Assembly (NCBI GenBank): GCA_944367465.1
Contig: CALVWO010000005.1
Coordinates: 1 to 46,785 of the forward strand
Direction: 5' to 3'
Length of the DNA stretch: 46,785 nucleotides
Source of the DNA: an uncultured Clostridia bacterium
GTDB lineage: Bacteria; Bacillota; Clostridia; Christensenellales; Borkfalkiaceae
The stretch's first letter is position 1. Each line of letters opens with the position of its first letter. The notes beneath the pieces were generated by a model. That model did no database searches and was not told the origin of the DNA. It worked only from the letters and a program-made list of their open reading frames with translations. Of the stretch, positions 1-7,976 are shown piece by piece. The translations under genes were made by a program, and so were the position numbers.

Positions 1-2
1 AC

Positions 3-1046
3 TTCTATACGGAGATCACCTTCATCCTTACCGATAAACAGGAAAAGACTGTGATCGTACCCAGCGCAATGAATCCCGAAGCGACATACGTTGCGGATAG
101 CGTGGAAACTTTTGCAGGCTTGGTGCAGGAGAAGGTGGGCAAGATCAGGTTAGAGACGGATCTTTCCTTACAGTCCTTCAATTTCAACGATTACCAGTTG
201 GAGCTTGATTTAAATGATTATACGCTTGAACTTACAAGTGCGAGTTCGAGCCATATCGCAAATAATTCGGATGTGACGATAAAGAACGGAACGATCGCAG
301 CCTCTGGGATGGAGGGCGCTGCCTCTCATATTGTTTTGGGTGCCGATTCCATGCTTACGTTGGATTCTGTAAATTACACGGCGACCGGCACGGCAATCTG
401 GGCATCCGGAGCCAATGCAAAAATTGTTGTCTCCGATTCGACGATCGCGTCCGATCTTAAAACGGGCGGATACGCTATTTCCACGAATGCGTCGCTCAAT
501 CAGGATCAGACGGGTCATCTGTATGACAACATTGTCATGGAGCTGAGCAATTCCATATTTTCTGCTTTGGGCGCAGCGATCATGCTGAACGTGAACGGAA
601 CGCTGAATGCGAGCAAGTGCAGTTTTATCGGCGAAGCGCAGGGAATTATCCTGCGTGCGGGCACGGCAAACATCACAGATTGTACGCTGGGAACGAGCGG
701 TGATGAAGTGGTAATTTCGGACTACGAAAGTTTCCTTACGGGAGACTGGGAAAGCGGAAACGGTGTCCCCTGCGCCGCGATAGTCGTCGGCAATCGTAAT
801 AGTACATACTTTGCGGACGCCGTATGCAATTTGTCCGGAACGATCACTATTCAGAATACAACGGAAAGCGTTCCTGCCATCTACGTGTATGAAAATGCAA
901 CCAAACATGAAGGCGTAAACGACGGACAGCCTTTTGAGACCACGCTTGATTACAGCGCGGCATCGGGGATCACGGACGGTATGATCGTACGCGGCAACGG
1001 TTCGGAAGAAGTAACGATCATTGCTCCCGATTCCGAACAGGCATAA
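3..1046 (+). CDS. Surface protein with parallel beta-helix repeats, 3' part only
   Basis: The frame is open to the left edge, so the start lies outside the window; 347 residues are visible before the stop at 1044-1046. A GTG at 51 is in frame but has no reason to be the true start. The sequence is rich in Asn, Ser, Thr and Gly, with short strands and repeated patterns such as NNSDVTIKNGTIAAS and GTANITDCTLG. This pattern is typical of right-handed beta-helix (pectate-lyase-like) proteins exported by gut Clostridia. No sortase motif or transmembrane tail is present at the C-terminus, which ends in PDSEQA. GC content is visibly lower than in the neighbouring housekeeping genes, as in the lipoprotein at 10333. 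The ligand is unknown. Confidence 0.7.
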   Translation, partial: FYTEITFILTDKQEKTVIVPSAMNPEATYVADSVETFAGLVQEKVGKIRLETDLSLQSFNFNDYQLELDLNDYTLELTSASSSHIANNSDVTIKNGTIAASGMEGAASHIVLGADSMLTLDSVNYTATGTAIWASGANAKIVVSDSTIASDLKTGGYAISTNASLNQDQTGHLYDNIVMELSNSIFSALGAAIMLNVNGTLNASKCSFIGEAQGIILRAGTANITDCTLGTSGDEVVISDYESFLTGDWESGNGVPCAAIVVGNRNSTYFADAVCNLSGTITIQNTTESVPAIYVYENATKHEGVNDGQPFETTLDYSAASGITDGMIVRGNGSEEVTIIAPDSEQA

Positions 1047-1059
1047 AAACAGGCAAAAC

Positions 1060-1087
1060 AAAAAACGGGCGGAAGCCCGTTTTTTGT
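1060..1087 (+). terminator. Rho-independent terminator after the beta-helix gene
   Basis: An 11-bp stem, AAAAAACGGGC (1060-1070) pairing with GCCCGTTTTTT (1075-1085), closes a GGAA loop and runs into a T-rich tail. It lies 14 nt after the stop codon. Confidence 0.9.
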
Positions 1088-1148
1088 TTTGACCGTCGGC
1101 TTTTGTGCCGTCCCGCCCGCATGAACCCCGCGGCGGCATCGGCGGACG

Positions 1149-1178
1149 GTCGTAAAAACCGCACAAGTTGCATACAAT
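1149..1178 (+). promoter_or_regulatory. Candidate sigma-E-type promoter of yqfC
   Basis: CATACAAT at 1171-1178 matches the Bacillus sigma-E -10 consensus (CATACAnT). A partial -35 match, GTCGTAAA (1149-1156), stands 14 bp upstream. In B. subtilis yqfCD is a sigma-E operon, which fits. The -10 ends 6 nt before the yqfC ATG, so the message may be leaderless. The -35 match is weak. Confidence 0.5.
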
Positions 1179-1184
1179 AGCAGT

Positions 1185-1475
1185 ATGGAATTTCTCAGAG
1201 AGATCGCGGGAGCGCTCGGGGCGGATGCCGCGGGCGCATTCCGCATACAATATGCGGTCGTGGACGGGAAGGGAGGGTACTTTCAGAACGTCAGGCGGCT
1301 GGCGGAATTTTCGCGCGAGCGCGTCGTCCTCCGCGGCAGGGAGGGCGGCGTGTGCGTGGAGGGACACGATCTCTCGATCGGGAAATATTACGCAGGCGAT
1401 ATCGTCATAGCGGGCGATATCGTCCGCGTGGAGCGGCTGGAGCGGGAGGACGCGGGTGTTCGGCAGAGAATTTGA
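1185..1475 (+). CDS. yqfC: Sporulation protein YqfC (YabP/YqfC family)
   Basis: This 96-residue protein has the YabP/YqfC pattern: a strand around GGYFQNVRRLAEFSRERVVLR, then G..GVCVEGHDLSIGKY and a closing IVIAGDIVRVE. The family is made in the mother cell during sporulation; its exact role is not settled. The gene overlaps yqfD by 20 bp, the usual arrangement. No Shine-Dalgarno sequence precedes the ATG and a -10-like box ends 6 nt upstream. Length is normal for the family (about 90-100 residues). Confidence 0.85.
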   Translation: MEFLREIAGALGADAAGAFRIQYAVVDGKGGYFQNVRRLAEFSRERVVLRGREGGVCVEGHDLSIGKYYAGDIVIAGDIVRVERLEREDAGVRQRI

Positions 1476-2292
1476 AATAGAGGGGCTTGGCGCGGAACGC
1501 GTCGCCGAAAAACTCGTGCGCGGGGGCGTGCCCGTGCTCGGGGCGCGCATCGTCCAAAAAAATGTCGTCCGTATCCGTGTGGACGGGAAACATGGCAAAA
1601 AAGTTTTTGCAATTTTGCAAGGTTCATGTTATAATATAAAAAAATCCCGCCCTGTCGGTTGGGAAAGGGTCGTGCATGCCTTCATGAAACACGCGGGGCT
1701 TGCCGTCGGCGCGGTGCTCTTCGTGTGCGCGGTCGTATTCTTTCAGGGCAGGATCTTAAAGATCGACGTCGTGGGCAGCGGCGCGTATTACCGCGCGGAA
1801 GTTTTAAGCGTGCTCTCCGAGAGCGGCGCATCCTTTCTGGCGCCCGTCCCGGCGGAAAAGGCGGGCATCACGGCGCGCATCCTTGCCCTTCCGCGGGTGA
1901 GTTTCTGCTCTCTTTCGCACGAGGGCGGCGTGCTCACCGTGCGCGTGGAGGTGGAGGACGAGGCGCTCCCGCTCGTCGTCGGCGCGCTTACTGCGCCCGC
2001 CGACGGCGTTGTGGAATCGCTCACCGTCATCCGCGGCGTCGCCCGCGTCTGCGTCGGCGACGCGGTCGGGAAGGGAGATATCGTTGCGGAACAGAGCGGG
2101 GAGCTTGCCGTCATCGCGCGCGTTGCGGTGCGCTATCCCGTCGATCGGGAATATGAAGGCAGCGAGGCGTCTGCGCGCGCGCAGGCGTACCTCGATCACG
2201 GCGAGATCGCCGATATACAGACGCAGAAGACCGAGAGGGGCTGGCGCGTTACGGGCAGTGCGCTCGCGGTCGCCTCGCGCAATCTCGGCTGA
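1456..2292 (+). CDS. yqfD: Sporulation protein YqfD
   Basis: A 278-residue protein with one membrane segment near residues 76-98, followed by a long external part. It contains LKIDVVGSGAYYRAEVLSVL and PADGVVESLTVIRGVARVCVGDAVGKGDIV, which recall YqfD. B. subtilis YqfD is about 400 residues, so this is a short version; the C-terminal region is reduced. The GTG start at 1456 lies inside yqfC, and the next gene's purine-rich ribosome site overlaps the stop. Context (yqfC before, phoH after) supports the call strongly. Expression is expected in the mother cell with yqfC. Confidence 0.85.
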   Translation: MFGREFEIEGLGAERVAEKLVRGGVPVLGARIVQKNVVRIRVDGKHGKKVFAILQGSCYNIKKSRPVGWERVVHAFMKHAGLAVGAVLFVCAVVFFQGRILKIDVVGSGAYYRAEVLSVLSESGASFLAPVPAEKAGITARILALPRVSFCSLSHEGGVLTVRVEVEDEALPLVVGALTAPADGVVESLTVIRGVARVCVGDAVGKGDIVAEQSGELAVIARVAVRYPVDREYEGSEASARAQAYLDHGEIADIQTQKTERGWRVTGSALAVASRNLG

Positions 2293-2320
2293 GGAGGAGA
2301 ATACGGAAAAGATCGTCACG

Positions 2321-3274
2321 GTGGACGCGGTCACGCTGGACAGGCTCCAGCGGGTGCTCGGCGTTCTGGATGAAAATTTAACGACCATCGCGCGGGAACT
2401 CTCGCTCATGACCCGCATCGACGGCACGAAGATCGTGCTGATGGGGGAAGAGGCGGAGACGGGCGGCGCGGTCATCGGCAATCTCCTCTCCGTCGTGGAC
2501 GCGGGCGAACCCATCGATAAGAGCAGCCTGCTGTACTGTATCGCCCTCGCGCGCGAGGGCGCCGCGGAGGATATCGGCAGCGTTTTGAAGGACGTCGTCG
2601 CCTTCACTTCGCGCGGCAAGCCCGTCAAGTGCAAGACGGTGGGACAGCAGAAGTATGTGGAGGCGATCCGCTCCAACACCATCACGTTCGGAACGGGGCC
2701 GGCGGGTACGGGCAAAACGTACCTTGCCGTCACCCTCGCCGTCGCCGCATACAAGGCGAAGGAAGTGGAGAAGATCATCCTCACCCGTCCCGCGGTCGAG
2801 GCGGGCGAAAAGCTGGGCTTTCTGCCGGGGGATCTGCAAACCAAGGTCGATCCCTATCTCCGTCCGCTGTACGACGCTCTGCAGGAGCTGTTCGGGCTGG
2901 AGACCTACGGCAAACTCATGGAGAAGGGCGTTATCGAAGTCGCCCCGCTCGCGTATATGCGCGGCAGAACGCTCTCGAACGCGTTCGTTATCCTCGACGA
3001 GGCGCAGAACGCCACCCGCGAACAGATGAAGATGTTCCTCACCCGCCTCGGCGAGGGCAGCAAGATGGTCGTCACGGGCGATCTCACGCAGACCGACCTC
3101 CCCGACGGCAAGTCGAGCGGGCTCAAACACGCCGTGAACGTGCTCAGGGGGGTGGAGGATATTGCGGTCGTCGCCCTTACCGAGCGCGACGTCGTGCGGC
3201 ACCCGCTGGTCATGCGCATCGTGCGCGCATACGAGCGGGATGAACAGCGGAAAGCAAGGGGAGAAAAGAGATGA
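2321..3274 (+). CDS. phoH: PhoH family ATPase (PhoH-like, YbeZ type)
   Basis: A P-loop ATPase related to RNA helicase core domains, usually linked to ribosome or RNA metabolism together with YbeY, which lies two genes downstream. Walker A is GPAGTGKT at about residues 126-133; Walker B is VILDEAQN. The N-terminal LDENLTTIARELSL region is the normal PhoH start domain. The start is uncertain. GTG at 2321 fits family length (317 residues), but the strong GAGGAGGAGA at 2291-2300 sits 20 nt upstream. GTG 2258 would overlap yqfD, and the ATG at 2009 gives an implausible arginine-rich extension. Its last 4 bp overlap the next gene (ATGA). Confidence 0.9.
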   Translation: MDAVTLDRLQRVLGVLDENLTTIARELSLMTRIDGTKIVLMGEEAETGGAVIGNLLSVVDAGEPIDKSSLLYCIALAREGAAEDIGSVLKDVVAFTSRGKPVKCKTVGQQKYVEAIRSNTITFGTGPAGTGKTYLAVTLAVAAYKAKEVEKIILTRPAVEAGEKLGFLPGDLQTKVDPYLRPLYDALQELFGLETYGKLMEKGVIEVAPLAYMRGRTLSNAFVILDEAQNATREQMKMFLTRLGEGSKMVVTGDLTQTDLPDGKSSGLKHAVNVLRGVEDIAVVALTERDVVRHPLVMRIVRAYERDEQRKARGEKR

Positions 3275-4755
3275 AAAACGCAGGAGAAGTGAAAAATTCC
3301 CGTCTGGTACGCAGCGCGTTCGTGTTTGCGGCGTGCTATATCGTGCTGCTCATCGTCATCTTCCTCATGATCGTCATCAACGATCCGCACAGCTGGACGT
3401 CGTTCATGGTGGAAAACGTCACGGAGATCATCACGCTCTGCGTATGTACCTTCCTCCTTTGCTTTATCATCTACTACTACTATTACTTCGAGGATAAGGA
3501 ATTTCTTGCCAAGATCAGCAACGTCGTGCTCGTCTTTTCGCTCGTCACCGTGTGCGTCGTCGTTGCGTATCTCTTCGGAAAGTTCGTCAACATTTACGCC
3601 CGCCCGAGCGCGCTTCTCGCGCTCCTGTGCGTGTTCCTCTTCAACCGCAGGCAGGCGATCATGCTCAACTTCATCTTCTCCATCCTCATGTTCGTCATCG
3701 ATACCTACACCAACAATTTCGGGACGGACGGCGCGACGACGCAGGTGTACTATTCGCTCATGCTCAACTTTGTGTGCGGCACCTTTGCGATCTTTGCGGT
3801 GGGGAAGAACAAGACGCGCGGCGAACTGCTGCTTACGGGCTGCATCGTCGCCATTCCCACCGTCATCATCGTCACGCTCCTGCAGGTCGCGGAGATCTAT
3901 GCCGACTGGATCGTGTTCGTCGCTTCCGTCGGCTACAGCATCATGGGCTGCCTCATTTCCGCGGCGCTCGCCCTGGCGCTCATGCCCGTGTTCGAGGCGC
4001 TCTTCAACCGCCTCACCGTGTTCCGGCTCAGGGAACTCACGAGCACAAACGCGCCCCTTCTGGTGCGGCTCAAACAGGAGGCGCCCGGTACCTTCAACCA
4101 TTCGCTCATCGTGGCGCAGCTGAGCGAAACGTGCGCCGTCGCCATCGGCGAGAACGCCGAACTTGCGCGCGCCGCGGCGTACTATCACGATGTGGGCAAG
4201 CTCAAACAGCCCGATTGCTTTACCGAGAACCAGACGGATTACAACGTGCACGACGAGCTCATGCCCGAGCTCTCCGCCGATATCATCCGTTCGCACGCGA
4301 AGGACGGCTACGAGCTTTTAACCGCCGCGCATTTTCCCAAGATCATTGCGGACGTCGCGCGCGAGCATCACGGTACGCTGCCCATCAAATATTTCTATAA
4401 CAAGGCGATGAAACTTTCGGGCGGCGACGCCGACATTGCGGATTATTCCTATCTCGGCCCCACGCCGCAGACCAAGATCGCCGCGATCGTCATGATCGCC
4501 GACGCTTCCGAGGCGGCGACGCGCGCCCTTTCCGACCGCTCGCCCGCCAGCGTGGAGCGGGTCGTGCGTTCCATCATCGAGGAACGCATGGATCTCGACC
4601 AGTTCGCGCAGTGCGATATCACCATCCGCGAGCTGACGACCATCAAGCAGACGCTCGTCGAGGCGCTCTCCGGCGTGCATCACCACCGCGTGCAATATCC
4701 GGCGATCCGGTTCAACCGCGCCAGACAGGCGGTCAACGAGGAGGAGAAACACTGA
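3271..4755 (+). CDS. 7TM-HD membrane phosphohydrolase, PgpH/YqfF-like, lacking the extracellular domain
   Basis: A 494-residue protein with about eight predicted membrane segments in the first 250 residues, then a cytoplasmic HD domain. Metal-binding residues visible are H277 (FNHSL), H306-D307 (YHDVGKLKQPD) and later H residues in SHAKDGYELL and REHHGT. Homologues (YqfF, PgpH) degrade cyclic di-AMP. Those proteins are about 700 residues, with a large outside domain between the first and second membrane segments. Here only about 20-25 residues lie between those segments. Position between phoH and ybeY is the standard yqfF position. Cyclic di-AMP activity is inferred from the family. Confidence 0.88.
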   Translation: MKNAGEVKNSRLVRSAFVFAACYIVLLIVIFLMIVINDPHSWTSFMVENVTEIITLCVCTFLLCFIIYYYYYFEDKEFLAKISNVVLVFSLVTVCVVVAYLFGKFVNIYARPSALLALLCVFLFNRRQAIMLNFIFSILMFVIDTYTNNFGTDGATTQVYYSLMLNFVCGTFAIFAVGKNKTRGELLLTGCIVAIPTVIIVTLLQVAEIYADWIVFVASVGYSIMGCLISAALALALMPVFEALFNRLTVFRLRELTSTNAPLLVRLKQEAPGTFNHSLIVAQLSETCAVAIGENAELARAAAYYHDVGKLKQPDCFTENQTDYNVHDELMPELSADIIRSHAKDGYELLTAAHFPKIIADVAREHHGTLPIKYFYNKAMKLSGGDADIADYSYLGPTPQTKIAAIVMIADASEAATRALSDRSPASVERVVRSIIEERMDLDQFAQCDITIRELTTIKQTLVEALSGVHHHRVQYPAIRFNRARQAVNEEEKH

Positions 4756-5228
4756 TGCGCATCGTATTCGATTCCGATCTGCCCGAAGAGGGACTCTCCC
4801 GCCTCGCCGCGGCGATGGACGGGCTGTGGGAGGGGGACGACCTCTCCGCAGAGATATGGCTCGTTTCCGAGGAGCAGATCAGGGAACTCAACGCCCGCGA
4901 ACGCGGGGTGGACCGCGTGACCGACGTTCTGAGCTTTCCCTCGATGGACGGCATCAAGGGCAGACCCATCCTTGCCGGCGAGCACAGCGACTGCAACGAC
5001 TGCGAGGGGCATGTCTTTCTGGGCAGCATCGTCATCTGCGAAAAGCGCGCCCGCGAACAGGCGGAGGAGTACGGGCATCCCTTCGAGCGGGAGCTTTGGT
5101 ACCTCGCCGTGCACGGGCTGCTGCACTGTCTCGGATACGATCACGAGACGGAGGAAGAGAAGCGCGAGATGCGCGCAAAAGAAGAGGAAGTCATGGCAAA
5201 ACTTGACTTAACGAGAGAGGAGAACTGA
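4755..5228 (+). CDS. ybeY: Endoribonuclease YbeY
   Basis: A 158-residue metal-dependent RNase involved in 16S rRNA 3'-end maturation and ribosome quality control. The signature HGLLHCLGYDHE carries the three zinc-binding histidines (H120, H124, H130). VTDVLSFP is the conserved strand before it. The ATG at 4755 overlaps the stop of the HD gene (TGATG), indicating translational coupling. An insert with two cysteines (HSDCNDCEG) before the VFLGSIVIC strand is somewhat longer than usual. Confidence 0.95.
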   Translation: MRIVFDSDLPEEGLSRLAAAMDGLWEGDDLSAEIWLVSEEQIRELNARERGVDRVTDVLSFPSMDGIKGRPILAGEHSDCNDCEGHVFLGSIVICEKRAREQAEEYGHPFERELWYLAVHGLLHCLGYDHETEEEKREMRAKEEEVMAKLDLTREEN

Positions 5229-6113
5229 ATGAAGAGCGGAACAGTCGCCGTCATCGGCAAGGCAAACGCGGGCAAGAGCACGCTCGTCAACGTGCTCGTG
5301 GGGGAGAAGGTCGCCATCGTCTCGCCCAAACCGCAGACCACGCGCGACCGCATCATGGGCGTGCTCACGCGCGAGGCGTATCAGATCGCGTTCGTGGATA
5401 CGCCCGGCATCTACCGCCACCGCAACGCCCTTTCCGACGTGATGATGAAGACGACCAAGGACACCGCGCGCGACGTGGACGCCATCCTCTTCGTGCACGA
5501 CGGACACGCGGGGCTCAGGGAGGACGATATCGCGCTCATGAAGAGCTACGCCTCCCTCGGCGTGCCCATGATCGTCGCATATACAAAGATCGATATCATG
5601 CCCAAGGAGAACATCCCCGCCGACGTAAAGGCGCTCTACGAGGCGGGCGTGACGGCGGACGTGTACCCCGTGTCCGCGCGCAAGGGGCAGAATCTAAAAA
5701 AACTCGAGGAGGGCATCGCCGCGATGCTCCCCGAGGGCGACCGTCTGTTCGGCGATGAAGTCGTCTCCGACCGTTCGGAAAAATTCATGGTCGCGGAACT
5801 CCTCCGCGAGAAGATCCTTCTGAAATACGACGAAGAGATCCCGCACGGAGTCGCCGTCGTCGTCAATACGTTCAGGCAGAGAGAGGACGGCGTGTGGGAG
5901 GTCAACCTCGATGTCGTGTGCGAAAAGCCCAATCACAAGGCGATCCTCATCGGCAAGCAGGGCAAGGCGCTCAAGGAGGTCGCCTCCTTCGCGCGCAAGG
6001 ATATGGAGAAGTTCCTCGGCGGCAAGGTGTTCCTGACCGTGTACGTCAAGGTGCGTGAGGACTGGCGCGACAGCGCCCGTTACCTCAAAGAGTTCGGCTA
6101 CGGCGAGGAATAA
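5229..6113 (+). CDS. era: GTPase Era
   Basis: A 294-residue GTPase that binds 16S rRNA during 30S assembly. Visible motifs are G1 GKANAGKST (residues 10-18), G2 TTRDR, G3 DTPG and G4 TKID. The C-terminal KH domain has ILIGKQGKALKEVASFARKDME followed by LTVYVKVREDWRDS. The start is unambiguous, 1 nt after the ybeY stop with GAGAGGAG just upstream. Length is normal. Confidence 0.97.
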   Translation: MKSGTVAVIGKANAGKSTLVNVLVGEKVAIVSPKPQTTRDRIMGVLTREAYQIAFVDTPGIYRHRNALSDVMMKTTKDTARDVDAILFVHDGHAGLREDDIALMKSYASLGVPMIVAYTKIDIMPKENIPADVKALYEAGVTADVYPVSARKGQNLKKLEEGIAAMLPEGDRLFGDEVVSDRSEKFMVAELLREKILLKYDEEIPHGVAVVVNTFRQREDGVWEVNLDVVCEKPNHKAILIGKQGKALKEVASFARKDMEKFLGGKVFLTVYVKVREDWRDSARYLKEFGYGEE

Positions 6114-6155
6114 CCGACCCATGTCCGAGGCATACTGCTCCCGAAGGGGGTATGT

Positions 6156-6260
6156 ATGCGCGAAGAAGAGGGGAAGAACGCCGCGGAACTCGCGTGGGAT
6201 CTGTTCGAAAAGACGGGCAATCTCACCTATTACATGCTGTATAAACAGCTGAAAAAATGA
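6156..6260 (+). CDS. yqzL: YqzL family small protein
   Basis: A 34-residue ORF reading LAWDLFEKTGNLTYYMLYKQL, which matches the short YqzL-like family (W..F..TG....Y..YK). In Bacillus and many Clostridia this tiny gene sits exactly between era and recO, as here. AAGGGGG precedes the ATG by a suitable distance. Function is unknown; conserved position suggests a real gene rather than a chance ORF. Confidence 0.8.
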   Translation: MREEEGKNAAELAWDLFEKTGNLTYYMLYKQLKK

Positions 6261-6275
6261 CCGCGGGAGGGCGGC

Positions 6276-6983
6276 ATGGAGTACAAGGCGGACGCGCTCG
6301 TCCTGCGCACGGCAGACTACGGCGAGTACGACAAGATGGTCACGCTCCTCACGGCGGAGCGCGGAAAGATCGGCGCGGCGCTCAAAGGCGTGCGCAGGGC
6401 GGGGGCGAAACTCAAATTCGCCGCCCAGCCCTTTTGTTTTGCGGAGTTTGTGCTCGCTGCGCGGAGCGGGCGGAACACCGTCGCTTCTGCGGCGCTGCAC
6501 GATGGCTTTTATCCCCTCCGTGAAGACGTCGTCCGCTATTATGCGGGCATGACGGTGCTCTCCGCGTGCGACAAGGTCGCGCTCGAGGGCATGCGGAGCG
6601 GCGAATTGCTCGTCTCCGCCGTCACGGCGCTCGAGGGGATCGTTCAGGACGATCCGCTCGCCCTGCTGCGTTTCTTTCTCGCCGCGCTCGCGTTCGCGGG
6701 CTATCCCGTCTCGGCGGGCGCCTGCCCCGTCTGCGGCAGGGAACCGTCCGGCAGGATGCGTTTCGATTTTGCGGGCGGGAGCTTTTTGTGCGGCGGCTGC
6801 TCGGAGGAGGGCGTCCCCGCCAGCGAGAGCACCTACCGCGCCGTGCGCGCCGCGCAGGGAGAGGGGGCGGCGGAGACGGACGGCATCGTCCGCGCCCTGC
6901 GGCTTCTGGGCGCCTATTTTTCCTTCCAGGTGGGGGCGGAACTTCCCGAACTTCCCGAATATCTCAGGCTTTTGCGCGGATAA
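6276..6983 (+). CDS. recO: DNA repair protein RecO
   Basis: A 235-residue recombination mediator that, with RecR, loads RecA on SSB-coated DNA. The N-terminal OB fold opens with ADALVLRTADYGEYDKMVTLLT, the usual RecO start. A four-cysteine zinc site is seen as CPVCG and, 22 residues later, CGGC. The ATG follows GGGAGGGCGGC. The gene is the last of the yqfC-recO cluster; no clear terminator follows before the nadA promoter. Confidence 0.95.
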   Translation: MEYKADALVLRTADYGEYDKMVTLLTAERGKIGAALKGVRRAGAKLKFAAQPFCFAEFVLAARSGRNTVASAALHDGFYPLREDVVRYYAGMTVLSACDKVALEGMRSGELLVSAVTALEGIVQDDPLALLRFFLAALAFAGYPVSAGACPVCGREPSGRMRFDFAGGSFLCGGCSEEGVPASESTYRAVRAAQGEGAAETDGIVRALRLLGAYFSFQVGAELPELPEYLRLLRG

Positions 6984-6997
6984 TTTTTTCACTGCGC

Positions 6998-7026
6998 TTG
7001 ACATCCGTCTGTTTTTTGCCTATACT
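6998..7026 (+). promoter_or_regulatory. Sigma-A promoter of nadABC
   Basis: TTGACA (6998-7003), a 17-bp spacer and TATACT (7021-7026). Transcription would start near 7033, giving a leader of about 25 nt before nadA. No clear NadR/NiaR operator was recognised. Confidence 0.9.
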
Positions 7027-7057
7027 ATATGTTATATTTTACGCAAGAGGGCGAGGC

Positions 7058-7951
7058 ATGAAAGAGCATCATCCCATCCGCCGCGAGGACGCGCTCGTCC
7101 TCGCGCACTATTATGTACCCGACGCCGTGCAGGCGGCGGCGGATTTCGTGGGCGACAGTTTCGCTCTCGCGCGCAAGGCGAAGGAGAGCGATAAGCCCGT
7201 CATCGTATTCTGCGGCGTCTCCTTCATGGGGGAGAGCGCCAAGATCCTCTGCCCCGACAAAGAGGTGTATATCCCCGCGGCCGACGCGCACTGCGCCATG
7301 GCGGAAATGGCTTCGGAGGAGGAGATCTTACATATTCGGGCAACCGTTCCCGACCTCGCCGTCGTCACCTACGTCAACTCTTCGGCGCGGCTCAAGGCGC
7401 TCTCCGACGTCATCGTCACCAGCTCCAACGCGGTGAAGGTCGTCTCCCGCCTCAAAGAAAAAAACATTTATTTTATCCCGGATAAGAACCTGGGCGCATA
7501 CGTCGCCGCGCAGCTCCCCGAAAAGAAGTTTTACCTCGGGTGGGGGTGCTGTCCCATCCACAACGCCACGACCGCGCGCGAAGTGCGCGCCGCGCAGGCG
7601 GCGCACCCGGGAGCGCTCCTTCTGGTGCATCCGGAATGCCCCGAGGAGGTACGCGCCCTTGCCGCGTACGTCGGTTCCACGGCGGGCATCATCGCCTATG
7701 CGGAAAAGAGCGGCGCCGCGGAGTTCCTCGTCGGAACGGAGGCGGGAACGCTGTACGAACTGCGCAGCCGCTGCCCCGGCAAAAAATTCTACGTCACGCG
7801 CGAGAGTTTTTTGTGCAGAGATATGAAAAAGATCACGCCCGAGGCGCTCGCGCGCGTGTTCGCCGGCGAGGGGACGCCCGTCGAGGTGCCCGCCGACGTT
7901 GCCGCAAAGGCGCGGGTCGCGCTCGACAGAATGCTGGAACTCGGACAATGA
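7058..7951 (+). CDS. nadA: Quinolinate synthase NadA
   Basis: A 297-residue [4Fe-4S] enzyme that condenses iminoaspartate with dihydroxyacetone phosphate to quinolinate. The three cluster cysteines lie in VFCGVSFMGESAKIL, GWGCCPIHN and ESFLCRDMKKITP. Other family strands include YVNSSARLKALSDVIVTSSNAVKVV. The ATG at 7058 follows GAGGGCGAGG. It is first in the nadABC operon, 25 bp before nadB. Confidence 0.97.
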   Translation: MKEHHPIRREDALVLAHYYVPDAVQAAADFVGDSFALARKAKESDKPVIVFCGVSFMGESAKILCPDKEVYIPAADAHCAMAEMASEEEILHIRATVPDLAVVTYVNSSARLKALSDVIVTSSNAVKVVSRLKEKNIYFIPDKNLGAYVAAQLPEKKFYLGWGCCPIHNATTAREVRAAQAAHPGALLLVHPECPEEVRALAAYVGSTAGIIAYAEKSGAAEFLVGTEAGTLYELRSRCPGKKFYVTRESFLCRDMKKITPEALARVFAGEGTPVEVPADVAAKARVALDRMLELGQ

Positions 7952-7976
7952 AGGCTGACCTTCGGGAGGTCGATGG

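Noticed and set aside
210..1598. 462-residue minus-strand frame across the beta-helix gene and yqfC
   Set aside because: It crosses a terminator and two well-supported plus-strand genes, and its composition is that of an antisense frame.
2009..2320. N-terminal extension of PhoH from ATG 2009
   Set aside because: The extra residues are Arg/Ser-rich, overlap yqfD almost fully and are absent in PhoH proteins.
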